Positions 1 through 9,486 of a DNA stretch of 64,000 bases are shown piece after piece; the stretch's first letter is position 1; every line of letters starts with the position of its first letter. Below the pieces are notes generated by a model. It was not told the DNA's origin, did not search any database, and saw nothing but the letters and a program-made list of their open reading frames with translations. The stretch lies in assembly GCF_001579945.1 (NCBI RefSeq), contig NZ_CP011971.1, forward strand, positions 1 through 64,000, written 5' to 3'. The stretch comes from Steroidobacter denitrificans. Lineage in GTDB: Bacteria; Pseudomonadota; Gammaproteobacteria; Steroidobacterales; Steroidobacteraceae. A program made the translations under genes and the position numbers.

Positions 1-1
1 G

Positions 2-754
2 TTGCTGCGCGAGGGTATGACCGTGGTCATCGCCGGGCGGCCGAACGCCGGCAAGTCCAGCTTGCTGAATCGCCTGGCGGGTTACGAGGCGGCGATCGTG
101 ACCGATATTCCCGGCACCACGCGCGATGTTCTGCGCGAGCGTATCCATATCGACGGCATGCCCTTGCATGTGGCCGATACCGCGGGTCTGCGCGATGAAG
201 CCGATCGGATCGAAGCCGAGGGTATCCGCCGCGCTCACCAGGAAATGACCCGGGCGGATCGCATTCTGTACCTGATCGATGCGTCGCAGCAGCCGGATGA
301 TGCAGCGGTGGCGCTGGAACTCGAGGCGCTGCCCGACGTACCGGTGTCGGTGGTGATGAACAAGATCGACCTGTCCGGCACGGCGGCCCGCTGCGATCCG
401 GCTGATGTCTCCGGCCTGCACTCGGCCGGCCGCCGGGCATCACCGCCGCGAATCTATTTGTCGGCGGCAACGGGGGAAGGCGTCGATCTGTTGCGCGAAC
501 ATCTGAAGGCATGCGTGGGCTATCAGGGCGCAGAGGCGGGCACGATTTCCGCCCGGCGCCGGCATCTGGATGCCTTGGGCCGCGCCGATCAGCATTTGCG
601 TGAAGCGCAGCGTCAGTTGCTGAAACAACGCGCCGGCGAGCTGATGGCCGAGGAACTCAGACAGGCACAGCAATGCCTGGCGGAGATCACCGGCGAGTTT
701 ACCTCGGAGGATCTGCTGGGACGGATTTTTGCGGGGTTTTGTATTGGGAAGTGA
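2..754 (+). CDS. mnmE: MnmE tRNA modification GTPase, C-terminal part (cut by window edge)
   Basis: MnmE works with MnmG to make the 5-carboxymethylaminomethyl modification on wobble uridine of certain tRNAs. About 250 residues are present: the G domain, with P-loop GRPNAGKSS, the IPGTTRD switch, DTAGL and NKID, then the C-terminal helical part ending in FCIGK, whose Cys is conserved in the family. The N-terminal folate-binding domain lies upstream of the window, so the true start is not visible. The last 18 bases serve as an integration site for SGI1-like elements, and here they form the left end of an island. The reading frame is intact, so the integration rebuilt a functional 3' end. Confidence 0.97.
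   Translation: MLREGMTVVIAGRPNAGKSSLLNRLAGYEAAIVTDIPGTTRDVLRERIHIDGMPLHVADTAGLRDEADRIEAEGIRRAHQEMTRADRILYLIDASQQPDDAAVALELEALPDVPVSVVMNKIDLSGTAARCDPADVSGLHSAGRRASPPRIYLSAATGEGVDLLREHLKACVGYQGAEAGTISARRRHLDALGRADQHLREAQRQLLKQRAGELMAEELRQAQQCLAEITGEFTSEDLLGRIFAGFCIGK
737..754 (+). other. attL core: last 18 bp of mnmE
   Basis: The sequence ttttgtattgggaagtga encodes F-C-I-G-K-stop. The same peptide and stop are encoded at 23055-23072 with third-position changes only. SGI1-family elements are known to insert at exactly this place in mnmE (trmE). A P4-type integrase gene starts 185 bp downstream. I read this as the left attachment site of an integrated element. Confidence 0.85.
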
Positions 755-866
755 GGCTAGTTCCATGATGGTCCAGAGAAGTCTTCTGAAGGCCACTAAT
801 CCCATGAAAATAAAGGAACTATAGTCTTGTAAGCATCTTGGTGGTACAGTTAGAGCCATAACTTTT

Positions 867-927
867 TGGGTCCATAAATGGGTCCAAGTACACCGGATTC
901 CGAGGCGACTTGACTTTTATGGACCCA
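867..927. repeat. Recombinase arm-type sites beside attL
   Basis: The sequence tgggtccataaatgggtcc at 867-885 is two copies of GGGTCC separated by an A+T-rich linker. An inverted copy, tggaccca, lies at 920-927, just before the integrase start. Nearly the same motif occurs at 22976-22994 inside attR and at 35408-35427. The placement next to a tyrosine recombinase gene and att cores suggests integrase or excisionase arm-binding sites. The role is inferred from position and recurrence. Confidence 0.6.
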
Positions 928-938
928 GGGAGAGGTCC

Positions 939-2144
939 ATGGCTCTGACAGACACCGCCCTCAAGGCGCTCAAACCCAAGGAAATCCCGTACATCGTCAG
1001 CGATAATCGGGGCCTGTACGCCGAGGTGCTGCCTACCGGCAGCATCGTCTGGCGCTATCGCTACCGGCTGAGCGGCAAGCGGGAGAAGCTGACGCTGGGG
1101 AAGTACCCGGCACTCACGCTCAAGAATGCGCGCCTGAAGCGCGATGAAGCTGCCCAAACCGTCGCGTTGGGACAGTCTCCCGCGCAGAAGAAACAGCTCG
1201 CCAAGGTCGCTGGTCCAGAGAACACGACGGTCGCAGAGTTCGCGGAGCGGTTCTTCCGGGACATCCAGGAGCGGGACCGGAAGGACAGCACGATCCCCCG
1301 CCGCTACCTCGACAAGGACATCGTGCCGCACATCGGCACCAAGCAGGTCCGGGAGATCACTGCAGAAGACGTTCGATCCGTGGTCTGGCGGAAGAAGCAA
1401 CAAGGTTTCGACGCCGCCGCCGGTCAGATTCGCGGCCTACTCAAGCGCATGCTCGACTACGCCGTGACCTGTGGTCTCCTCGACCACAACCCCGTGGCGG
1501 CGCTGCCTATGCGCCACGTTTACAGGGCCGCCGCCCGCGATAGGGCACTGACGCCGGATGAAATCCGGCTGTTTCTGCGCGCCATGCAGGTCTCCAATAT
1601 CCGGCGCCAGTTCAAGATCGCCTTCCAGTTGATCCTGATGACGCTGGTGCGCAAGTCTGAGCTGATGTTGGCGCAGTGGAGAGACGTGCATTTGGACGAA
1701 GGCGAATGGCATATCCCGGTCGAGAACTCCAAAACCGGCAAGCCGCACATCGTCTACCTGTCGAAGCAGTCCGTGCTGCTGTTCAGGGAGCTGAAGATTC
1801 TCGCCGGCAACAGCGCGTGGGTACTGCCCGGCCGCGGCACGCTGACCAAGCCCTTTGCGCACAACGCACTCAACAGTGCCCTCAAGGTCGCGCTACAGGA
1901 CCAGGAAATCCCGGCGTTCACCATCCACGATCTGCGCCGCACGGCTTCGACGCTGCTGCACGAGAAAGGCTGGGCGTCCGATGTGGTGGAAAAGGCGCTA
2001 AACCACACGATTGGCGGGGTGCGGGGCGTCTACAACCGGGCGGAGTATGCCGAGCAGCGCAAGGAGATGTTGCAGTTCTGGGCAGATTTCATCGACCGAT
2101 TGGCGCCGGCGAACAATCTCGTCGTGATGTCGGCTTCAGTCTGA
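939..2144 (+). CDS. int: P4/SGI1-type tyrosine recombinase (integrase)
   Basis: This is a 401-residue site-specific recombinase that would integrate and excise the island at mnmE. The N-terminal part is a DUF4102-type arm-binding domain (about residues 1-90, with KREKLTLGKYPALTLKNAR). A core-binding domain and a catalytic domain follow. Visible catalytic residues are Arg238 (LVRKSEL), His330 and Arg333 (IHDLRR), His356 and the nucleophile Tyr365 (GVYNRAEY), so the enzyme looks intact. The ATG follows GGGAGAGG at 928-935. The length fits the family at about 400 residues. It reads inward from attL, the usual arrangement for these elements. Confidence 0.95.
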   Translation: MALTDTALKALKPKEIPYIVSDNRGLYAEVLPTGSIVWRYRYRLSGKREKLTLGKYPALTLKNARLKRDEAAQTVALGQSPAQKKQLAKVAGPENTTVAEFAERFFRDIQERDRKDSTIPRRYLDKDIVPHIGTKQVREITAEDVRSVVWRKKQQGFDAAAGQIRGLLKRMLDYAVTCGLLDHNPVAALPMRHVYRAAARDRALTPDEIRLFLRAMQVSNIRRQFKIAFQLILMTLVRKSELMLAQWRDVHLDEGEWHIPVENSKTGKPHIVYLSKQSVLLFRELKILAGNSAWVLPGRGTLTKPFAHNALNSALKVALQDQEIPAFTIHDLRRTASTLLHEKGWASDVVEKALNHTIGGVRGVYNRAEYAEQRKEMLQFWADFIDRLAPANNLVVMSASV

Positions 2145-2288
2145 GTATGGCCCTTTCCTTTTCCGGGTAGGGCCGTTCGCCCTTATGGTCCATTCCCTTG
2201 CCATTTTTGCTACACGGATGATGCAGCCGAACGGTCCTTTTGGCTTCGTCCATCTATCGCGCCACTCCGGCACGTCCGTTGCGGAATG

Positions 2289-2948
2289 TTAGCGCTCCTG
2301 CTCTATGCTTCTCACAGATCCTTGTGTCCGCATCGCCGATCTAATCATTCCCGCATACTCTGCGCCATCGCTCTGCATCTCCTCAAGACGTGTCTCTAAA
2401 ATGAGGCGAAGTGGTTCACTTAGTTCGTTGACTATCCTGCCCCTAAGGATACTCAACTGCTCCAACTTTTCTATCTTTCTAAGGATAAGCTGAAGTCGAG
2501 TTGACTCGTTCAGAGCTAGCTTTCTAACGGTAATCTCCGCTGGTGCATCCCCATCAACCCAGGCGACGACAGGTCCATAGTGAACGAGCCTTGCCTCAAC
2601 GTTATCTGCGTAAGGATCTAAAAATGGGCGTTCAGCGTCTAAGTAATCATTCTTTCTGCGATTGCACTCTGTGCATGCAATAGTAAGATTCTCCCAATCG
2701 AAATGTCTTTCCCGTACCAGAGAAGTCGGAATTTTATGCTCTACATCGCCGGGTGTATTGTGGCCAATCTTACTTTCGCAATATATGCATTTGGAGTGCG
2801 TCTCCGCTATTAATGCCTGCTTTATCTCCGGCGTCCTGTATCGATACCTTTTCGTGCCATTTTGAGGGTCGCTTAAAAACTCGTCCAACCAACTCCCCTC
2901 ATTTTGCTGAAGCACTTCCGGGCGTTGCCCTTTCACGACTCTGATCAT
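2289..2948 (-). CDS. HNH endonuclease, PtuB-like partner of the upstream ATPase
   Basis: This 219-residue protein carries a zinc-binding HNH nuclease motif: Cys54 and Cys57 (CIYC), Glu70-His71 in DVEHKIP, and Cys92 and Cys95 with Asn in CTECNRRKND. Its start overlaps the end of the ATPase gene by 4 bp (ATGA), so the two are translationally coupled. An OLD-like ATPase paired with a small HNH protein is the PtuAB arrangement of the Septu defence system. In that system the ATPase assembles into a complex and the HNH subunit cuts nucleic acid. The pair is visibly more A+T-rich than its neighbours, which suggests recent transfer. A generic AAA/HNH abortive pair remains possible. Confidence 0.75.
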   Translation of the reverse strand: MIRVVKGQRPEVLQQNEGSWLDEFLSDPQNGTKRYRYRTPEIKQALIAETHSKCIYCESKIGHNTPGDVEHKIPTSLVRERHFDWENLTIACTECNRRKNDYLDAERPFLDPYADNVEARLVHYGPVVAWVDGDAPAEITVRKLALNESTRLQLILRKIEKLEQLSILRGRIVNELSEPLRLILETRLEEMQSDGAEYAGMIRSAMRTQGSVRSIEQER

Positions 2949-4186
2949 TGCCCATCTTCCAGGTTCAGATCCGAGGCAGCGTCAACTACTCCGAGACGAC
3001 GTAGTTCTGCAAGCACACGCTCTCCTAGAGCATGAGGGTTATCTCCGGACGCATTTTCAAAAATCTTACGAATCTCATCTTCCACCCAAATTGGGAGATT
3101 AGATGGAACGTCGAGTATCTCTCTGAGGATGCGATTGGGAGTTCCTGCGAACTCGTCTTCAGTCAACTGGCTGGAAATGACTTGATGGTTTTCGCTAAAC
3201 GTTAGCCCATACACCGATGACGACCTATGAGAAGAGACAACAAAGGGACTGTGAGTTGCGACGATAAACTTAAACCTCGGGAAGGCTGCAGCAAGTGATG
3301 GCAGAAAGGATCGCTGCATGCTCGGATGAAGGTGATTCTCTGGCTCGTCTATTGTTACGGTACATTCAGATTTTCCTGCACCGTACATGTGTATCTGCCA
3401 AGCTATTCCGAACATCGCGTTTATGCCGCCAGACATTGAGTCAATCGCAAATTCCCCTGACCGAGTGACAAGCACGACCTCTGGCATACGAACTTCCAAG
3501 CGCTCAAATCCAATTTCCTTTGGCAGTATCAGCCGTAACACTTCCTGAAAGCTCTCGAAAATCTGCTGGTACTCCACATTTGACGCTACAGCTTTGTTCC
3601 CATAACCAAATAGGGCTAACGCGATGAGTGATCGCTTCTGAGCGTAAGAAGGATTCTGCTGTTTGTTCGATTGACGCGCTCCACCATATGTCTGGAAAAG
3701 CAACTGCTGGAAATCTTGATAGTGTTGCTGGATAGATGTGGGATTTGTGGGTATCTCGCCCACCGCTTGATAGGTAGCCGGAGGACGATGTGAAGGGATA
3801 TGCAAACCTACAACGGATTGCTCATTAGCGTAGGCAAGACGATACTGAGGTTTAGTGGTCTTTGTTGTGGCCAAAATGCATTTCCTGCCGTCGTCGTAGG
3901 TGATATACCCCACACTTTGAGCCTCACTTGCTGCCGCAGCATCCAAAAGCTCCTCCTCCCTAGCTCGCTTAACGTCGGACCATAATTTTCGCGCCTGCTT
4001 TAAGCCCAGATAGGGGGTAGATACGAAACTTAAATTCCACCCAAAGTGCTTGCTGAGAATATTTAGGATCGTGGTCTTGCCGGATCCATTCGGGCCCGTA
4101 AGTATGGTCACCTGTTTAGAGAGATCTATCTCGATGGAAGCAAACTGTCGCCAGTCGACCAATGCGATTCTGGAAAAATAAGCCAT
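2945..4186 (-). CDS. OLD/ABC-type ATPase, PtuA-like (Septu defence)
   Basis: This is a 413-residue AAA ATPase of the RecF/OLD type. The Walker A motif GPNGSGKT lies at residues 31-38 after the typical N-terminal strand. An ABC-like Ser-Gly-Gly segment (MSGGINAMFGIAW) precedes the Walker B motif TIDEPENHLHPSMQ, and a D-loop/His switch follows in IVATHSPFVVSS. No TOPRIM domain is evident after the ATPase, which argues against a classical OLD nuclease. The overlapping HNH gene supplies the likely nuclease. Both genes are transcribed from the 240-bp gap 4187-4425. Septu assignment is by architecture only. Confidence 0.75.
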   Translation of the reverse strand: MAYFSRIALVDWRQFASIEIDLSKQVTILTGPNGSGKTTILNILSKHFGWNLSFVSTPYLGLKQARKLWSDVKRAREEELLDAAAASEAQSVGYITYDDGRKCILATTKTTKPQYRLAYANEQSVVGLHIPSHRPPATYQAVGEIPTNPTSIQQHYQDFQQLLFQTYGGARQSNKQQNPSYAQKRSLIALALFGYGNKAVASNVEYQQIFESFQEVLRLILPKEIGFERLEVRMPEVVLVTRSGEFAIDSMSGGINAMFGIAWQIHMYGAGKSECTVTIDEPENHLHPSMQRSFLPSLAAAFPRFKFIVATHSPFVVSSHRSSSVYGLTFSENHQVISSQLTEDEFAGTPNRILREILDVPSNLPIWVEDEIRKIFENASGDNPHALGERVLAELRRLGVVDAASDLNLEDGQ

Positions 4187-4425
4187 AAATCAATCCCCTT
4201 GGTTGCCTCGACAATAGTTTACCGAGAGGCAAAAAGATGGTGTGCTAACGCAGAGTTCAGTGGCGTGTGGCAATGGTTTGTTCGGCGCTCTTCCGGCCCC
4301 TGATCATAATCTCTACCTACATAACGCAGTCATACCTGGCAATCTCGTTCGAACGCTTTCCTCCGCACCTATTCCAACTCTCGCGCGCACTGCCTTCAGT
4401 TGTTCTGCGAGCCGAGCTGGAAGAA

Positions 4426-4905
4426 TCAGAGCGCTGCATAAATCTGGTCTTCACCGGGCGATCCGTCTGGATTACGCCATCGCAGTCTGGCGTTGTATGC
4501 CGTAGGGCTACCGAGGTGAAGAGCCGCCGTCAAGATTACAGCACTACCCGGTGCGAGCTTCTTGGCTGGAAACTTCTCTTTATATTCCGACTGGATGATC
4601 GGAGAGTACTTCGGATCGTCGAGCAACAGCTCCATCTCAACATCATATGCATCCACAACACTGATGTTTGTAATACGGAAACGATACGACTTCCCGCCCT
4701 TAATGACGTCCAACGTCAATCTCGCTTTATCCTTATCCGCATCCTCTCGCAATAGGATTTCGAGCTGCTTCTTGGCCAGCTTTGAGGTCGCTCTCTGGAG
4801 ATCATTCGCCTCCCGTTGCAGCTTGCGTTGACCACTCCAAGTTACAAGGCTAATGAGCGCGGCAATACAGGCGACCATCGACGTCAGAATCTCGTACTGT
4901 GTCAC
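4426..4905 (-). CDS. Membrane-anchored protein of unknown function
   Basis: This 159-residue protein begins with a hydrophobic segment at about residues 9-24 (SMVACIAALISLVTW), suitable as a single membrane anchor. A Lys/Arg/Gln-rich, probably helical linker follows (QRKLQREANDLQRATSKLAKKQ), then a soluble domain of likely beta structure (about residues 60-159). I do not recognise a family. It lies alone between the Septu-like pair and hsdR on the same strand, with roughly 100-240 bp on either side. It could be an accessory to either system or independent cargo. Membrane-tethered helper proteins are common in defence islands, but no function is shown here. Confidence 0.6.
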   Translation of the reverse strand: MTQYEILTSMVACIAALISLVTWSGQRKLQREANDLQRATSKLAKKQLEILLREDADKDKARLTLDVIKGGKSYRFRITNISVVDAYDVEMELLLDDPKYSPIIQSEYKEKFPAKKLAPGSAVILTAALHLGSPTAYNARLRWRNPDGSPGEDQIYAAL

Positions 4906-5006
4906 TTGCCCACGCCTCCGCGCTAATGTCGCCGAACGTCAAGCATTGCCACATTGCTACTCCTGGGGTGCGGCAATGCCATTCATCTCTCAACGTGATC
5001 AGTCTG

Positions 5007-8000
5007 TCATAAAGCGGACAAGGCCTCGGCCTGCTGTAGAACGGTCTGTACCGCAGCATCCTGCAAGTCGGGCGGATAGCCATACTTGCGCAGGATGCGC
5101 TTGACCAGCACACGCATGCGTGCGCGTGCCGATTCGCGGTGCGCCCAATCCACGGTGACGTTCTCGCGCAGATTCATCAGCAGCTCATGCGCGATGACGC
5201 GCAGCCTTTCATCGCCCATCACCTGCACGGCAGATTCGTTCTCTGCCAGCGCGTCGTAGAACGCGATCTCCTCTTCCGTCAAGCCCTGCTCCTCACCGCG
5301 AGTACGTGCGGCGCGGATGTCCTGGGCAAGCCGGATCAGCTCTTGTAATACTTCGGCCGTGGTAATGGCGTTGGCGTGGTAGCGGGCGATGGCGTCTTCG
5401 AGACGCTCGGAGAAGGCGCGGCTTTGCACGACGTTGGTCCGACTGCGTGACCGGATGCCGTCGCTCAGCAATTTCCTGAGCGCCTCCAGCGCCAGATTCT
5501 TCTTCTCCATCTGCTGCACTTCGAGCAGGAACTCGTCCGACAGGATGGAGATGTCGGGCGACTGGATGCCCGCTGCCTTCAGGATATCGACGATCTCGGT
5601 GGACACCACGGCGCGACTGACGATCTGCCGCACTGCCAGATTCCGCTCCTGCTGCGAAACGCCCGAACCACTCTCCGTCTTGACCAATGCGGCGCGAACG
5701 GCCTGGAAAAAACCGACTTCCTCGCGAATCTCGCACGCCTCGTCGCTGCTTGCCGCCAGCGCATAGGCCTTGGACAAGGCCAGCACCGCGTCTGGAAAGC
5801 GACGCAGCGCTTGCTTCTTGCCTTCCGGCGAGACTTCCACCGCCGCCCATTGCCGTTGCCGGTCGAGAATCCATTCGATGGCTCCGGACAGCATCACGAG
5901 ACGTTGCTGCGGTGTACCGGACAAGCCCGGTTGGTAGTCGAAACCATGGAACATGTCGCGCACGATATCGATGCGTTCCAGCATTGCAGCAACCGCCTCG
6001 GCCTCGTCGATACCGGTTTGCGACTGGTCGGGCTTGGAATACTGCGAGAGCGCGGCCTTGAGGTTTTGCGCGATGCCGATGTAGTCCACCACCAGTCCGG
6101 CGGGTTTGTCGCGGAACACGCGGTTGACCCGCGCGATCGCCTGCATCAGGCCATGTCCGCGCATCAGCTTGTCGATGTACATGGTGTGCATGCAGGGTGC
6201 GTCAAAGCCGGTCAGCCACATGTCGCACACGATCACGAGCTTGAGTGAATCGCCAGGATCACGAGCCCGCTTCGCCAACAGGTCACGCCGGGCCTTGTTG
6301 CCCACATGAGGTTGGAACGAAGCAGGGTCGGAAGCCGATCCGGTCATCACAATCTTGACCGCGCCCACGCTGTCGTCATCGCCGTGCCACTCGGGGCGAA
6401 GCGTCACGATCTCGTCGTAAAGCGCCACGCAGATGCGACGGCTCATGCAGACAATCATGCCCTTGCCATCGAGCGCGGCTATCCGGTCCTCGAAATGCTG
6501 CACCAGATCCTCGGCGATGAGCATCAGCCGCTTCTGGCTTCCCACCAGCGCCTCGACGGCCGCCCATTTCTGCTTAGTTCGTTCGGCGCTGGTCTCGTCC
6601 GCGTCCTCCAGTAGCGCCTCGACTTCCTCGTCGATTCTCGGCCGTTCATCCTCGTCCAGCCCGATGCGCGCCAGCCGCGATTCGTAGTAGATCGGCACCG
6701 TGGCGCCGTCTTCCACCGCACGGCTGATGTCGTAGACGTCGATGTAGTTGCCGAACACTGCGGGCGTATTCACGTCGACTGCCTCGATGGGCGTGCCGGT
6801 GAAGCCGATGAATGACGCGTTCGGCAGCGCGTCGCGCAGGTACTTCGCGAAGCCGTAAGACACCTTGCCGCTGTCGGCTTTCACCTTTGCGTCGAAGCCG
6901 TACTGGCTGCGGTGCGCCTCATCGGCGATTACCACCACGTTGCGGCGCGGCGTCAGGCAAGGGAAATCCTGCTCGCCGTCGGCCGGCGTGAACTTCTGCA
7001 GGGTCGTGAAGATCACTCCGCCCGAGTCGCGGCTGAGCAACTGGCGCAGATGATGCCGGTCCTGTGCCTGCACTGGCGTCTGGCGGATCAGGTCGCGGCA
7101 CATGGCGAACGTGCCGAAAAGCTGGTCGTCCAGATCGTTGCGGTCAGTGATGACCACCAGCGTGGGGTTCGTCATCCGCGGGTGCTGGATCAGCATCCCG
7201 GCGTAGAAGGCCATCAGCAGGCTCTTGCCGGAGCCCTGGGTGTGCCAGATGACGCCCGCCTTGCGGTCGCCCTTGGGCTGGCTGGCTACGCTCGGTAGGC
7301 CGTAATCGGCAGGATCTTCGGCCGTGCCTTCAAAGCTTGCGCGCAGCGTTGATGCGACGGCCTTCCTGACGGCGTGGAACTGGTGATAGCCGGCGATGAT
7401 CTTGATGAGCCCATCACCCTGCTCACCGAACACGGCGAAGTGCCTCAGCAGCTCCAGCAGACGCCCTCGTTCGAAGACCCCATCGATCAGCGTGGACAAC
7501 TCCGGCATGCCTTTCGGTTCGACGCGCGCACCATCGCGCGTGCGCCAGGGCATGAAGCGCTCCAGATCGGCGGACAGCGACCCGACCCGGGCGGTGAGTC
7601 CATCGGACGCCACCAGCAAGCCATTACCGCGGAACAGCGTGGGAATCTGCTGTTTGTAGGTCTGCAACTGGTTGAATGCTGCCGCGACCGTCGCCGCGTC
7701 ACTTCCCGGTGCCTTCAGCTCGATCACCGCCAGCGGCAATCCGTTCAAGAACACCACGACGTCGGGGCGGCGCCGAACCTGCCCGGCGACCACGGTGAAC
7801 TGCTGCACGGCCAGCCAGTCGTTCCGGTCCGGGTTGTCGAAGTCGACCAGGCGCACCTTCCCGGCGGTGAGTACGCCGTCCTCGCCGTAGTACTCCACGT
7901 CGGCACCTTCCACCAGCAGCCGGTGGATGCGGCGGTTCTCTTCCAGCAGGTTCGGCAGCTCGAATTGAGTCAGGCGGCGGATGGCGTCGCCACGAGCGTC

Positions 8001-8192
8001 TTCCGGCAACACCGGGTTCAAGCGCGCTACGGCTTCGTGCAGCCGCGTACTCAACACCGCCTCATCGTAGGCATGCCGCTCCGGGTGTTTGCCGTCCGGA
8101 CCGATGTCTTCGTCCGAGACGATGGCGTAACCCAACCCGGCTAGTTGTTCCAGCAGGGTCTGTTCCAGTTGGGCTTCGGAGAGAAAGGCCAT
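5007..8192 (-). CDS. hsdR: Type I restriction enzyme, R (motor and nuclease) subunit
   Basis: HsdR moves DNA through the bound enzyme and cuts it when the recognition site is unmethylated. The protein is 1061 residues, a normal length. The N-terminal PD-(D/E)xK nuclease shows [10 protein letters not shown] followed by AVIELK (near residue 157). The helicase core has Walker A HTQGSGKS, the DEAH-like IADEAHRSQ, motif [11 protein letters not shown] and a late arginine-rich [13 protein letters not shown] helical C-terminal domain binds the methylase core. Its partners hsdM and hsdS lie 7-11 kb upstream on the same strand, separated by Kiwa and HerA-type modules, so the operon has been split. All key motifs look intact. 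Confidence 0.96.
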   Translation of the reverse strand: MAFLSEAQLEQTLLEQLAGLGYAIVSDEDIGPDGKHPERHAYDEAVLSTRLHEAVARLNPVLPEDARGDAIRRLTQFELPNLLEENRRIHRLLVEGADVEYYGEDGVLTAGKVRLVDFDNPDRNDWLAVQQFTVVAGQVRRRPDVVVFLNGLPLAVIELKAPGSDAATVAAAFNQLQTYKQQIPTLFRGNGLLVASDGLTARVGSLSADLERFMPWRTRDGARVEPKGMPELSTLIDGVFERGRLLELLRHFAVFGEQGDGLIKIIAGYHQFHAVRKAVASTLRASFEGTAEDPADYGLPSVASQPKGDRKAGVIWHTQGSGKSLLMAFYAGMLIQHPRMTNPTLVVITDRNDLDDQLFGTFAMCRDLIRQTPVQAQDRHHLRQLLSRDSGGVIFTTLQKFTPADGEQDFPCLTPRRNVVVIADEAHRSQYGFDAKVKADSGKVSYGFAKYLRDALPNASFIGFTGTPIEAVDVNTPAVFGNYIDVYDISRAVEDGATVPIYYESRLARIGLDEDERPRIDEEVEALLEDADETSAERTKQKWAAVEALVGSQKRLMLIAEDLVQHFEDRIAALDGKGMIVCMSRRICVALYDEIVTLRPEWHGDDDSVGAVKIVMTGSASDPASFQPHVGNKARRDLLAKRARDPGDSLKLVIVCDMWLTGFDAPCMHTMYIDKLMRGHGLMQAIARVNRVFRDKPAGLVVDYIGIAQNLKAALSQYSKPDQSQTGIDEAEAVAAMLERIDIVRDMFHGFDYQPGLSGTPQQRLVMLSGAIEWILDRQRQWAAVEVSPEGKKQALRRFPDAVLALSKAYALAASSDEACEIREEVGFFQAVRAALVKTESGSGVSQQERNLAVRQIVSRAVVSTEIVDILKAAGIQSPDISILSDEFLLEVQQMEKKNLALEALRKLLSDGIRSRSRTNVVQSRAFSERLEDAIARYHANAITTAEVLQELIRLAQDIRAARTRGEEQGLTEEEIAFYDALAENESAVQVMGDERLRVIAHELLMNLRENVTVDWAHRESARARMRVLVKRILRKYGYPPDLQDAAVQTVLQQAEALSAL

Positions 8193-8232
8193 CAGTCGCT
8201 CATCAATTGCTCAGTATTGTGAGTCCCGGCGC

Positions 8233-9447
8233 TCACGGCCCTACCCAATGCAGCACCGGGCGCAACAGGAAATCCTCGACCGACACGCCATCGCCGCCCA
8301 CCAGCAGCGTGCGATGCACTTTGAACGCCTGCGCGAACGCGGCGCTGCCGGCATGGGCCAATGGCGCGCGGCCGCTCTTGACCTCGATGGCGGTGAGCCG
8401 CCGGCCGGCCTTCACGACGAAGTCCACCTCGTGGTTGCGTTCGCGCCAGTAGTAGACTTCGCAGTCCCCGGCCGCCGCGGCATTGGCGAGATGCGCACCC
8501 ACTGCCGATTCCACCAGCCGCCCCCAGAACTCGCGATCCGCGCGCGCCTCGGCGAGCGACAGGCCGGACGTGGCCGTCATCAGCGCCGTGTTGAGCACCT
8601 GCAGCTTGGGACTGGAACCGCGCCGCCGCGCGACGTCGCCCGCGTACTTGGGCAGCCCGCGCACCATCCCCGCGCCCGCGAGCAGGTCCAGATAGTGCGC
8701 CAACGTGGTGGTATTGCCGGCATCCTGCAACTGGCCCAGCATCTTGGTGTACGAAAGCACCTGTCCCGAGTAGTGACAGGCCAGGTCGAACAGCCGGCGC
8801 AGCAGCGCCGGCTTATCCACTCGCGACAGCAGCAGCACGTCGCGTGCGATGGAGGTCTCGATCAGGCTGTCGGCCACGTAGCGCGACCAGCGCACCGGCT
8901 CGCCGATGAGCGGTGCCGCGCCCGGATAGCCGCCGTGGAAGAGGTATTGATCCAGCGAGCAGCCGAAGGCCTCGCGCATCTCGGCGAACGGCCAATGCGG
9001 CAGGTGCAGCGTCTCAAAGCGCCCGGCAAGGCTTTCCGTCAATCCCGAGGCAATCAGCAGTGGCGCCGACCCGAGCAGCACAACCTTGAGCGGACGCTTT
9101 GCGCGCGTATCCTCGTCCCAGAGGCGCTTGACCGTCTCCGACCACGCGGGAATCTTCTGGATCTCGTCGAGCACCAGCAGTGCGCCGCGCTTGTCCGGCG
9201 CAGTCGCTTCGAGACGGACCGCCTCCCATTGCTGGCTGATCCAGTCCGCCGCGCGCAGCGTGGGCTCGTCCGCACTGGCGTAGCGCACCGGCACGTCCAG
9301 CCCCTCCGTGACCTGCTGCACCAGCGTGGATTTGCCCACCTGCCGCGGGCCGGTCACGACCTGCATGAAGCGGCGCGGTTCGGCCAAGCGCCTGGCCAAG
9401 GTGTCGGCTTGAGGACGGTGGAACGGAATTTTCCCTTTGCTCGTCAT
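8233..9447 (-). CDS. AAA_14/DUF4143 ATPase
   Basis: This 404-residue protein has an N-terminal AAA+ domain with Walker A GPRQVGKST (near residue 34) and Walker B LLVLDEIQKI, plus a C-terminal DUF4143 domain. The latter contains EVDFVVKAGRRLTAIEVKSG, a pattern of PD-(D/E)xK-like folds. Proteins of this type are widespread and poorly characterised; some occur with toxin-antitoxin or defence genes. It sits between the HerA-associated methyltransferase and hsdR, about 40 bp from each, and may be co-transcribed. Nothing shows whether it belongs to the restriction system, to the HerA cassette, or is independent. TTTTACTCAATATG-like A+T-rich sequence precedes the start. Confidence 0.85.
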   Translation of the reverse strand: MTSKGKIPFHRPQADTLARRLAEPRRFMQVVTGPRQVGKSTLVQQVTEGLDVPVRYASADEPTLRAADWISQQWEAVRLEATAPDKRGALLVLDEIQKIPAWSETVKRLWDEDTRAKRPLKVVLLGSAPLLIASGLTESLAGRFETLHLPHWPFAEMREAFGCSLDQYLFHGGYPGAAPLIGEPVRWSRYVADSLIETSIARDVLLLSRVDKPALLRRLFDLACHYSGQVLSYTKMLGQLQDAGNTTTLAHYLDLLAGAGMVRGLPKYAGDVARRRGSSPKLQVLNTALMTATSGLSLAEARADREFWGRLVESAVGAHLANAAAAGDCEVYYWRERNHEVDFVVKAGRRLTAIEVKSGRAPLAHAGSAAFAQAFKVHRTLLVGGDGVSVEDFLLRPVLHWVGP

Positions 9448-9486
9448 ATTGAGTAATTTTACTCAACAGGATGAGCATGACAAGGA

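Noticed and set aside
755..866. Search for an excisionase or small gene between mnmE and the integrase
   Set aside because: No frame with a ribosome site; only arm-type repeats and A+T-rich sequence are seen.
2145..2288. GGCCCT...AGGGCC inverted repeat after the integrase gene
   Set aside because: Six-base stem with a long loop and no T-run; too weak to call a terminator.
8248..9456. 402-codon frame opposite the DUF4143 ATPase gene
   Set aside because: Antisense shadow in G+C-rich DNA; its residues follow the codon bias of the minus-strand gene, which has clear domains.
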